This document shows, piece by piece, positions 57,229-64,000 of a DNA stretch of 64,000 nucleotides (positions are counted from its first letter, which is position 1; the number at the start of each line of letters is the position of its first letter). This DNA is from Aquimarina sp. AU58. GTDB taxonomy: Bacteria > Bacteroidota > Bacteroidia > Flavobacteriales > Flavobacteriaceae. The notes below the pieces were generated by a model. The model did no database searches. It saw only the letters and a program-made list of their open reading frames with translations, and was not told where the DNA came from. Where the stretch lies: the NCBI RefSeq assembly GCF_900312745.1, contig NZ_OMPD01000004.1:35108-99107 (forward strand), read 5' to 3'. The translations under genes and the position numbers were made by a program.

Positions 57229-57993
57229 ATGAAGAGAGTATTATTTTACATAGCCCTATTAGCAGGTATAACTACTTATGCTCAGGAGAATGATTCAAGT
57301 ACTGTATCAGGAAAAGTATTAAATGCTGCTAATGATCAGATACTAGAAAATGTTCATATCGTTAATCTTAGTCAAGTCATAGGAACAATTACTAATGAAA
57401 AGGGAGATTTTAATATTCCTGCAAAAGTAAATGACACTCTATATTTCTCTTATATTGGGTATAAACCATTACAGGTTAGAGTAACTAACGATTGGGTTAA
57501 GTTTGGAGAAGTTAAGATTAAGATGACCGAGCTGGGAATTGCACTAGAAGAGGTAGTCGTTGCCGATGTACAACTTACAGGTTACCTTGAGATTGATGCT
57601 AAAAGAATTCCTGTTTATAATAATTACAGATATAGTATTTCTGGACTAAACTCTGGTTATGAAGGTGGTAATAAACAACCTGGTGCCGTAAACAAGGTGT
57701 TAGGTGCTATCTTTAATCCTGCCGATTTTTTATATAATATATTTAGCAAACGCTCAAAAGAGTTAAGGAAATTACGTAAAATGAAAAAAGACGATGAGAT
57801 TAGAAACCTTTTGGAGACCAAATTTGATCGTGCTACCTTAATGGCTCTTCTACAAGTAGGACGGCTAGATATAGATGAGATTTTACGTAATTGCAATTAT
57901 TCTGTTGATTTTATAAAATTCGCAAATGATCTTCAAATCCTCGATGCCATAAGTGAATGTTATGAGGAATACAAAATACTAGACAGAAAGTAA
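57229..57993 (+). CDS. Exported CarboxypepD_reg-like protein
   Basis: A 254-residue protein with signal peptide (to about residue 19, TTYAQ). The first part (about 28-105) is a carboxypeptidase regulatory-like beta domain (VSGKVLNAANDQILENVHIV, GTITNEKGDFNIPA, LYFSYIGYKPLQV), the same fold found before TonB receptors. The rest is helical and charged (SKRSKELRKLRKMKKDDEIRNLLE), with no plug or barrel. It is probably a periplasmic protein of unknown role; such proteins are common in Bacteroidota. Confidence 0.78.
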   Translation: MKRVLFYIALLAGITTYAQENDSSTVSGKVLNAANDQILENVHIVNLSQVIGTITNEKGDFNIPAKVNDTLYFSYIGYKPLQVRVTNDWVKFGEVKIKMTELGIALEEVVVADVQLTGYLEIDAKRIPVYNNYRYSISGLNSGYEGGNKQPGAVNKVLGAIFNPADFLYNIFSKRSKELRKLRKMKKDDEIRNLLETKFDRATLMALLQVGRLDIDEILRNCNYSVDFIKFANDLQILDAISECYEEYKILDRK

Positions 57994-58025
57994 GTAATCT
58001 ACATATAAGAAGAGTTATAGTATAA

Positions 58026-58391
58026 TCAACGTAATGAATGCAACGCAATTCGGTTTCCTTCTGAGTCTACAAAATACGCCATATACCCATGTTCTTCAGA
58101 GATTTGCTTTTTGTCTAAAACTACTTTCCCTCCTGCATCAGCTACCCTACTCATTTCATTAGCAACATTATCACAAGAAAAGTATACCAAAACTCCATCT
58201 TCACTAGGTTTATAATGTTCTCCAGCATAGATCAATGTTCCGGTAGCAATTCCTGCCTGATTTTGATTAGGAAACCATCCCATTTGTACACCTTCCATAT
58301 CATGAAGGCTAATTTCTATATCAAAAACTTTTTCATAAAAAGCTTTAGCTCTCTTCATATCTATAACCGGAATTTCGAACCAAGTAACCAT
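58026..58391 (-). CDS. VOC-family (glyoxalase/bleomycin resistance-like) protein
   Basis: A 121-residue protein of one VOC module pair. It starts MVTWFEIPVIDMKRAKAFYEKVFDIEI, with VOC strand-helix pattern, and ends YFVDSEGNRIALHS. This form is common in Bacteroidota and has unknown substrate. The start codon lies 4 nt from a 96-nt heptanucleotide repeat that fills nearly all the space to the upstream gene, so its expression could change with repeat number. Confidence 0.85.
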   Translation of the reverse strand: MVTWFEIPVIDMKRAKAFYEKVFDIEISLHDMEGVQMGWFPNQNQAGIATGTLIYAGEHYKPSEDGVLVYFSCDNVANEMSRVADAGGKVVLDKKQISEEHGYMAYFVDSEGNRIALHSLR

Positions 58392-58395
58392 AATA

Positions 58396-58491
58396 TTAGA
58401 TGTTAGATGTTAGATGTTAGATGTTAGATGTTAGATGTTAGATGTTAGATGTTAGATGTTAGATGTTAGATGTTAGATGTTAGATGTTAGA
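58396..58491. repeat. Tandem repeat (TTAGATG), 13.7 copies
   Basis: A 96-nt run of the heptamer TTAGATG, or CATCTAA on the minus strand, without a single mismatch. It fills the gap between the SpoU gene stop (58495) and the VOC gene start (58391), both on the minus strand. All six frames contain stops within 21 nt, so it is not coding. Confidence 0.98.
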
Positions 58492-58494
58492 AAG

Positions 58495-59151
58495 TTACTC
58501 ATTCTCATGATATCGTGCAATAATTTGTTCATGGCTTTTAATCACTTTCTTTGCCCATTCCATTCGTTTTTCTAATTTTTCCTCTTCAGATAATTGCCAA
58601 TTGCTATTTGTTTCTTTAAGTTTAGATGTAACATGTTGTAGTATTATTGCAGCCGAAACCGAAATATTAAGGCTTTCTGTAAATCCAACCATTGGGATAT
58701 GTAACTTGGCATCTGCCGCTTCCAAAACCTGATCACTTAACCCTTGCTGTTCTCTTCCAAAAAAAAATGCAGCTGGTTTATCAATATCAAAATCCTGTAA
58801 AACTTTAGAATCATCATGCGGAGTAGTTGCAACGATTTGATATCCCTTTTTTTGTAGTGTAGCCAGACATTCTTTGGTAGTAGAATATCGATTAATATCT
58901 ACCCATTTCTGAGCACCCATTGCAATTTCACGGTCTATACGTTTTGCATTTACCTCTTCAATTACATGTACATTTTGAACTCCAAATACATCACAACTGC
59001 GTATCACCGCACTTGTGTTATGCAATTGATACACATCTTCGACTGCTACCGTAAAATGATTTGTACGTTGTTCCAAAACTTTTTTATTTAAACCTTGTCG
59101 TCTTGGAGTAAGAAATGATTCTAAGTATTCGAGAAGTTTTATATCTATCAT
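58495..59151 (-). CDS. SpoU/TrmH-family RNA 2'-O-methyltransferase
   Basis: A 218-residue SPOUT methyltransferase. The knot motifs are intact: NTSAVIRSCDVFGVQNVHVIE (motif 1, N and R), AAFFFGREQQGLSDQVL (motif 2), and IPMVGFTESLNISVSAAIILQHV (motif 3). Length and the N-terminal extension fit TrmH, which methylates G18 of tRNA, but rRNA targets cannot be excluded. The VOC gene lies 103 nt downstream across the heptamer repeat and may be co-transcribed. Confidence 0.88.
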   Translation of the reverse strand: MIDIKLLEYLESFLTPRRQGLNKKVLEQRTNHFTVAVEDVYQLHNTSAVIRSCDVFGVQNVHVIEEVNAKRIDREIAMGAQKWVDINRYSTTKECLATLQKKGYQIVATTPHDDSKVLQDFDIDKPAAFFFGREQQGLSDQVLEAADAKLHIPMVGFTESLNISVSAAIILQHVTSKLKETNSNWQLSEEEKLEKRMEWAKKVIKSHEQIIARYHENE

Positions 59152-59189
59152 AATTGCTAAAATATAAAAACATCGATTATTTTTAATAA

Positions 59190-59226
59190 AAAAGAGCTGC
59201 CAGTTATGATATCAGACAGCCCTTTT
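59190..59226 (-). terminator. Terminator-like hairpin in the AT-rich island
   Basis: AAAAGAGCTG (59190-59199) pairs with CAGCCCTTTT (59217-59226), one mismatch, 17-nt loop. On the minus strand it is followed by TTTTTT. It lies upstream of the SpoU gene and could stop transcripts coming from the right. Confidence 0.5.
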
Positions 59227-59410
59227 ACAATCTACTTAATTTAACTTAAACATATGCACCATAGTTTTCTGCATTGCAATATTTATGGCTTATTACAACA
59301 AAGCTCTTGTATGTGCATAATTCGGATTTAAAAAACACTTAAAATTTGATATCACCTATCAAATATTATTTTCACAACTAATTACTATTTAAACTTTTTT
59401 AGACAAAAAA

Positions 59411-59444
59411 AACCTCCCGAAATTACCCCTAAAAACGGAAGGTT
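59411..59444 (-). terminator. Terminator-like hairpin downstream of the 140-residue ORF
   Basis: AACCTCCCG (59411-59419) pairs with CGGAAGGTT (59436-59444), one mismatch. On the minus strand eight T residues follow. It lies 54 nt after the stop of the ORF 59498-59920 and supports transcription of that strand. Confidence 0.55.
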
Positions 59445-59497
59445 TAAGTAAACACATTGTCAAAATGTTTCTTACAGACTAATTATTCGTATCATAA

Positions 59498-59920
59498 TTA
59501 GTCTAATTTTTCTTTTTCATTATTTTTTAATTTATACTTTATTATATTGTTGTTATGTAATTTATAGTCATTAATTTCAGTATTAGCATAGCTATGACCG
59601 AAATAAAATTTGGCATCATTATACTGTATAGCGTCGTAAATAAATATCAAGAAAGATCTTAACAACTTGTAGCTGTGTACATTAAATTCTAACACAAGAT
59701 TAACTACAGATAAAGCACTAGTTTTTCTGGTAGTATATCGTGTTAAGAAAGTGATAAAAAATGTACGGTAAGTCCGTAAAAAAGATAAAGAATTACTATA
59801 TTTCACCCTTCGAAAAGAAGAGAAAAACAATATTTGTTTTTCCTTAAGGGAAAGAAGCATCCTGTCAATTGAAAATGGAAATTGACAATTTATAGACGCA
59901 TGAAATAATAGTCCACTCAT
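59498..59920 (-). CDS. Doubtful small ORF, 140 residues
   Basis: I do not recognise this ORF. It is rich in Phe, Leu, Tyr, Asn and Lys. It has no clear signal peptide or domain; the last 45 residues are hydrophilic (YANTEINDYKLHNNNIIKYK). The only support is its length in an AT-rich region and the terminator-like hairpin 54 nt downstream on the same strand. It may be a random frame. Confidence 0.25.
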   Translation of the reverse strand: MSGLLFHASINCQFPFSIDRMLLSLKEKQILFFSSFRRVKYSNSLSFLRTYRTFFITFLTRYTTRKTSALSVVNLVLEFNVHSYKLLRSFLIFIYDAIQYNDAKFYFGHSYANTEINDYKLHNNNIIKYKLKNNEKEKLD

Positions 59921-60418
59921 AATGATTGATTTATTTTAAATTAATCGCTATTCAGACCCTGCTTTTGTTGGCTCGCCAAAGTTTCACAATCGCGGGGTTG
60001 TTTTTGTCTTAACCTTAATTTTTAATGCTCCATATTTATAAAAGAAACTAACATTAAAAATCTACAGTTTTTACACATTTATTTATTACTCTTTATTTTA
60101 GTACTACACTCAAAATACCTTCAAAAACAGAAGTTTTTGATTTTATAGTATTATTATTTTATTATTAATGCAATTTGACAATAAAAATGTTCATTTCTTC
60201 ATAAAAGTATATTACTACCACTTAGATGAAAAACTACATATCCTTTTACAAAACAATATCGAATATAAAACTCAGGGAGGGGTAAGAAAATAAGTTTTTT
60301 ATCCTGTAATTATTACATTATGTTTTGCTTAAAAACAATACTTAAAGATAGTTACTATTTGTTAAAACAGAACACTGAAACACCACATAATTATTCCGGT
60401 TTTACCATAAAAAAATAA
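59921..60418. other. AT-rich non-coding stretch
   Basis: No convincing gene. It includes a small perfect inverted repeat TTGGC-TC-GCCAA (59968-59979) about 50 nt upstream of the doubtful ORF, which could be an operator, and nothing else that I can support. Confidence 0.4.
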
Positions 60419-60613
60419 ATGTCTAATCATATTTTAAAAATAATAAACAAAATTAACATTTCCGTCAATCCAAAAAATCATAAAAACCTAACTATCAAGT
60501 ATTTAGCACACAAAATGAGCTATGCAAAATATTATAAATTCTTTAAAAAAGTAGGAATATTCTATAAAAAATATCAAAAAATAGCTTTTAAACCGATGTA
60601 TTATGCTTTTTAA
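60419..60613 (+). pseudogene. Possible AraC-type HTH fragment, 64 residues
   Basis: The text LTIKYLAHKMSYAKYYKFFK followed by KVGIFYKKYQKIAFKP resembles the first half of an AraC HTH domain (LT-x3-LA-x-KM-S-x4-Y-x-x-FKK-x-x-G-x6-Y). The second HTH and any sensor part are absent. It may be a decayed fragment or a chance resemblance in Lys/Tyr-rich AT sequence. Confidence 0.3.
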
Positions 60614-60790
60614 CTGTTTTTGGATTGTTGAAAAAACGTCAATTATAGATAGGTAAACTGTAATTTTTTATCAAGATAAAAGTATAGATCTCATTTTTCA
60701 ATACTAAAATAGATAATAGGTTTAGGTTATTATATTATCATCCTGAACTCTGATATTTTTAACCTACTAAATTTAAGCAGTTTACAAAAA

Positions 60791-60823
60791 AAATCACTTT
60801 CCATAGAAAATAGAAAGTGATTT
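60791..60823 (-). terminator. Terminator of the MscS gene
   Basis: AAATCACTTTC (60791-60801) pairs perfectly with GAAAGTGATTT (60813-60823) around an 11-nt loop; on the minus strand TTTTTTTGTAAA follows. It lies 25 nt after the channel gene stop. Confidence 0.8.
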
Positions 60824-60847
60824 TTAATTTCAATTTATTTTATACGA

Positions 60848-61663
60848 TTAGCTTTCTTTATGAATTTCTACTGAGTGTGGATAAGGAATTTCAATACCTG
60901 CATCATCAAGAGCTTGTTTACAGTTTTCTAATGTAGTAAAATACACATCCCAATAATCTTCTGGAGTGCAGTAAGGACGAACAGCCAAATCGACAGAGCT
61001 TTCTCCTAATTGGCTAACATTTACAGAAGGTGCAGGATCTTTCATTATCTTAGGGTTTGATGTTAAAACTCCTAGTAATACATCTTTTGCATTTTTTATA
61101 TTTTCATCATAACCTATACCTATTGTGATATCTACTCTCATCATTCCTTCTGCCGTATAGTTAATGATATTTCCATTTGCCATTGCTCCATTAGGGACGA
61201 TAGCTAACTTATTTTGAGGAGTAGTCAATTTTGTTGTAAAAATTTCAATTTCCTTAACTACACCCAATACGCCTTGCGCCTCTATAACGTCTCCTATTTT
61301 GTATGGTCTAAAAATCATAATAAGCACTCCTCCTGCAAAATTAGATAAAGATCCTTGTAGTGCTAAACCAACTGCCAAACCAGCTGCAGCAATTACAGCA
61401 GCAAAAGTAGTGACATCGACACCTAATCTTGAAATTACGAGAATGATGAGGAATACTTTTAGGGACCAGGTCAATAAGTTTAATAAAAACTTTTGTAAAG
61501 ATTCATCATACTTACTTTTAGACATCATCTGCCTAACACTGTTAATTAATTTCTTAATAACCCATGATCCTATAATATAAATAAGGATGGCTGTAATGAG
61601 TTTAGGGCCAAATTCTTTTGCAAGTTCAATACCGTAATTGAACCATTCTTGAGCTTTTTCCAT
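60848..61663 (-). CDS. Small-conductance mechanosensitive channel, MscS family
   Basis: A 271-residue inner-membrane channel that opens under membrane tension to release solutes on osmotic downshock. TM segments are near residues 17-38 and 60-80, and the pore helix TM3 is about 85-115 (AAVIAAAGLAVGLALQGSLSNFAGG, with the Gly/Ala packing pattern). The MscS beta domain follows (FRPYKIGDVIEAQGVLGVVKEI, PNGAMANGNIINY) and a C-terminal alpha/beta domain ends it. Length matches E. coli MscS (286). It has its own promoter and terminator. Confidence 0.93.
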   Translation of the reverse strand: MEKAQEWFNYGIELAKEFGPKLITAILIYIIGSWVIKKLINSVRQMMSKSKYDESLQKFLLNLLTWSLKVFLIILVISRLGVDVTTFAAVIAAAGLAVGLALQGSLSNFAGGVLIMIFRPYKIGDVIEAQGVLGVVKEIEIFTTKLTTPQNKLAIVPNGAMANGNIINYTAEGMMRVDITIGIGYDENIKNAKDVLLGVLTSNPKIMKDPAPSVNVSQLGESSVDLAVRPYCTPEDYWDVYFTTLENCKQALDDAGIEIPYPHSVEIHKES

Positions 61664-61738
61664 TATAATTTGTGTTATTTTGTGTTGAAATATTGCAGTA
61701 ATAAAAACTATAACTACAACAGATAAAATTTAGGATAG

Positions 61739-61769
61739 CAAAGATATATGAAATCAATATCAAAGCCAA
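61739..61769 (-). promoter_or_regulatory. TTG-N20-TATCTTTG promoter of the MscS gene
   Basis: On the minus strand TATCTTTG (61739-61746) lies 20 nt from TTG (61767-61769). The transcript would begin near 61733, giving a leader of about 70 nt. Confidence 0.6.
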
Positions 61770-61788
61770 AACGTTTTCTGTACGATCA

Positions 61789-63759
61789 TTATTGTAGTAT
61801 AATAAATTCGCTTCTGCGGTTAAGTTGATGTTCTTTATCACTACATGGTACTCCATCTGCACATTTATTAATAAGCGCAGTTTCACCATATCCTCTACCC
61901 GTTACGCGAGATTTATCTATCTTACCTTTTTCGACTATATACTTAATCGTGCTTTTTGCTCTGCGTTCACTTAAATACATATTATAATCATCATCTGCCC
62001 TACTGTCTGTATGAGATCGAACATCAATCTTTAAATTGGGGTATTCGTTAAGTGTTGCAATAATTTTTTGTAATTCTATTTCTGCATCTGGCCTTATAAA
62101 AGATTTATCTAAATCAAAATATATAATCTCCAGATCCAATAGCTTAGCCAAATCATCACCTGGTTTCACTTCTTTTTCGGCTAATCCACCTTTGCTAAGT
62201 TGTAGCGCTAAGTCATGCTTATGTTCTAATATATTATTTGCAGTAAGAAGTGCTTCTGTAGGGCCATACCCTATCTTATTTGCTCTAACAATATAGGAAG
62301 TATCACACTCGAGATCAAACCTATATCTCCCCTTCGAATCTGTAACTGTACGTTGTAATTCGTTATTGGTATCATCTAATAAAAATACTTCGGCATCTAC
62401 CAAAACTTCTCTAGAACTTGCATCAGTAACTACTCCGGCAACATATTGATTACATTTAGTAATTAATTCTTCTGTTTGTTTAAAGCTATAGATATCATCG
62501 TTTCCTTTTCCTCCAGCTCGATTGCTTGAGAAATATCCAATTTTTGTGTTTTCATTCAATACGAAGGTAAAATCGTCTTCAGAGCTATTTACTGGTTTAC
62601 CTACATTATAAGGTATAGAAAACTCTCCTAATTCCTCGGGAACAGTTACAAAAATATCTAATCCTCCTAAACCAATATGTCCATCACTAGCAAAATACAA
62701 TCGTCCCGAATCACTAACGTATGGAAAAGTTTCTCTTCCTTCTGTATTAATTTTATCTCCCAGATTTTTGGGTTCACCAAAAGTACCATCTTCATGTATA
62801 TCAATAACATATAAATCAGAAAGCCCTCTACTATCAGGCATATCACTTGCAAAATAAAGCTTGGTCCCATCTGAACTCAATGCAGGGTGGGCTATAGAAT
62901 ATTCATTGCTATTGAAAGGTAACTCTTCTATGTTTATCCATTTATCATTCTCGAGTGTTGCTCTATATATTTTTAATAAAATAGTCCCCTCTACATTAGA
63001 ACCTAATTTTCTTTTGATATAATTATTTCTAGTAAAATATACTGTTTGTCCATCACTACTAAATGAAGTAGAGGATTCGTGAAACTTTGTATTTATTTTC
63101 CCTTTTAACTTTTTGGGTGTTTGCAAAATTCCATTAGATTCAATAATCGTTGAAGAAAACAGGTCTAGAAATGGCATTTCATCCCATTCATGAACAACCT
63201 TACTCATTCCACTTCCTCCTTTTCTCGAAGATGCAAATATCAACTCTCCCTGGTTATTAAAACTGGGTGCATAATCAGAATATTTAGAGTTTATACTTAA
63301 TTTTAATAATCTAAACTTACCCGATTGCATTTCAATAAATTTTAAATAATCTCTGGTATTCATAAAGAATTCTGCCCTTTGATCATTACCAGTAATCGTA
63401 TTAAATTGCTCCATTATCTTATCTGCTTCCTCGTATCGTTGAATACTTTTTAAGCTTTGAGAATATCTAAATAAATATTCAGGATCAATATCATCTGCAT
63501 ACTTAGTAGTTAACTTTTCATACCAAGGAATTGCATCCTCTAACCGGGCATTAAAATAATAAGAGTCTCCTAGTTTTTTAAACAAATCTGCCGATTCATA
63601 ACCACTTTCTGCAACTTGAAGATATATTTTACGGGCATCAACAAAGGCATAACGATTAAAGCTTTCATCAGCTTTAGCCATTCGCTTTTCCTGGGAAAAC
63701 GCAATCCCCGACAACAATATACTTAAGGAAATATTTATAAAGTATTTGGTAAAATTCAT
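61789..63759 (-). CDS. TPR-PD40-CRD-OmpA protein, T9SS-associated (PorE-like)
   Basis: A 656-residue exported protein (signal to about residue 22). TPR-like helices lie at about 25-135, PD40/WD40-like propeller repeats at about 160-430 (PSFNNQGELIFASSRKGG, SSFSSDGQTVYFTRNN, PALSSDGTKLYFASDMP, PYVSDSGRLYFASDG), a carboxypeptidase regulatory-like domain at about 440-520, and a C-terminal OmpA domain (about 540-656, RSHTDSRADDDYNMYLSERR) that binds peptidoglycan. This domain order is that of PorE, a T9SS accessory protein. Paralogs beside PorP/SprF genes often serve individual type B cargo proteins, which fits the gene just upstream. Confidence 0.88.
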   Translation of the reverse strand: MNFTKYFINISLSILLSGIAFSQEKRMAKADESFNRYAFVDARKIYLQVAESGYESADLFKKLGDSYYFNARLEDAIPWYEKLTTKYADDIDPEYLFRYSQSLKSIQRYEEADKIMEQFNTITGNDQRAEFFMNTRDYLKFIEMQSGKFRLLKLSINSKYSDYAPSFNNQGELIFASSRKGGSGMSKVVHEWDEMPFLDLFSSTIIESNGILQTPKKLKGKINTKFHESSTSFSSDGQTVYFTRNNYIKRKLGSNVEGTILLKIYRATLENDKWINIEELPFNSNEYSIAHPALSSDGTKLYFASDMPDSRGLSDLYVIDIHEDGTFGEPKNLGDKINTEGRETFPYVSDSGRLYFASDGHIGLGGLDIFVTVPEELGEFSIPYNVGKPVNSSEDDFTFVLNENTKIGYFSSNRAGGKGNDDIYSFKQTEELITKCNQYVAGVVTDASSREVLVDAEVFLLDDTNNELQRTVTDSKGRYRFDLECDTSYIVRANKIGYGPTEALLTANNILEHKHDLALQLSKGGLAEKEVKPGDDLAKLLDLEIIYFDLDKSFIRPDAEIELQKIIATLNEYPNLKIDVRSHTDSRADDDYNMYLSERRAKSTIKYIVEKGKIDKSRVTGRGYGETALINKCADGVPCSDKEHQLNRRSEFIILQ

Positions 63760-63845
63760 AGTTTTTCGTTTTTATTTAATTCTAAAAACTAGGTTTTAAT
63801 ATGGTTCTAATCATTTTTTTGAAGGCCTAACATCTTAAATAGTTA

Positions 63846-64000
63846 TTAAAAGAAGCGAGGTGTTAGCATTCTATTGTATTTTTTGAAGAGTTCGAATCTG
63901 AGAAATACCTCATAACTCCCATCATTAAATTGACTCTGACCTAACTCTGTCGTTTCTCGATCATAAGCAAAACCAATCATTAATGCATCCGAGATCTGAA
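63846..64000 (-). CDS. PorP/SprF-family type IX secretion protein, C-terminal part
   Basis: The window ends inside this gene. The 51 visible codons on the minus strand read ...ISDALMIGFAYDRETTELGQ, then a stretch ending GSYEVFLRFELFKKYNRMLT and PRFF followed by the stop at 63846-63848. The pattern GSYE-(V/I)-x-LRFE-x-x-K-(K/R)-x-x-(R/K)-x-(L/M)-TPRFF is the C-terminus of PorP/SprF outer-membrane barrels. It precedes the OmpA-type gene by 86 nt in the same direction; the two form the common PorP/SprF plus PorE-like pair. Confidence 0.85.
   Translation of the reverse strand, partial: QISDALMIGFAYDRETTELGQSQFNDGSYEVFLRFELFKKYNRMLTPRFF

Noticed and set aside
58396..58491. Heptamer array as a coding repeat
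   Set aside because: Every reading frame of TTAGATG or CATCTAA meets a stop within 21 nt.
59152..60847. tRNA or CRISPR in the AT-rich island
   Set aside because: No acceptor or T-arm pattern and no spaced direct repeats were found; the tandem array at 58396-58491 has no spacers.
61626..61889. 87-codon minus-strand ORF between the MscS and OmpA genes
   Set aside because: It overlaps the OmpA-family coding end and the MscS promoter in another frame; composition suggests a shadow ORF.

Overview
The window looks like chromosomal DNA of a marine, low-GC member of the Flavobacteriaceae (Bacteroidota), similar in style to Aquimarina. Signs of this are: type IX secretion (T9SS) sorting domains on three large exported proteins, a PorP/SprF plus TPR-PD40-CRD-OmpA gene pair, TonB-dependent receptors paired with FecR and DUF4249 lipoproteins, N-terminal lipoboxes, and promoters of the Bacteroidota form TTG-N18-21-TAnnTTTG. 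No rRNA, tRNA, prophage, insertion sequence or CRISPR array was seen. The species assignment is inference.

Layout. 0.1-8.1 kb: two tandem lipid A-type acyltransferases, a DUF6843-like membrane protein, glmM, and an acpH-ggt-alkD operon in which ggt is split by a -1 frameshift at an A-AAA-AAC heptamer. 8.2-12.1 kb: a DUF2807 protein, a small cysteine-rich peptide with a double-glycine leader, a small acidic lipoprotein, and dnaK, with two copies of one hairpin as terminators. 12.4-17 kb: sdaA, an NTF2-like protein, panB, an RluA-type pseudouridine synthase and an EamA transporter. 17-31.5 kb: a gliding-motility type T9SS cargo protein, the leuA-leuC-leuD-leuB operon, a 1393-residue M43 metalloprotease secreted by T9SS, and a DUF1460 amidase.

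33.6-43.6 kb is the most unusual region: a TonB receptor regulatory and uptake locus remodelled by duplication. Two receptor-DUF4249 units lie in tandem on the minus strand. The distal unit keeps a full FecR and a receptor with the STN signalling domain. The proximal unit has a FecR cut to its 60-residue sigma-binding end and a receptor without STN. One FecI-like sigma gene lies upstream. The leader of the truncated fecR is duplicated upstream of a neighbouring porin gene; it carries a 33-nt bipartite element matching at 30 of 33 positions in the two copies, and next to it is what looks like a decayed copy of the sigma gene's 3' end. The sigma factor may therefore serve both the receptor operon and the porin.

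43.7-64 kb: a TetR regulator with its own palindrome, a large BNR-repeat T9SS protein, an ABC-F ATPase, a redox-dead TlpA-like lipoprotein, a transaldolase-like aldolase, an SDR, the SRP RNA gene with a near-ideal promoter, a glutaminyl cyclase, a DEAD-box helicase, a VOC protein whose upstream region is 13.7 copies of a heptanucleotide repeat, a SpoU methyltransferase, an AT-rich 1.7-kb stretch with only doubtful ORFs, an MscS channel, and the T9SS-associated OmpA and PorP/SprF pair at the right edge.
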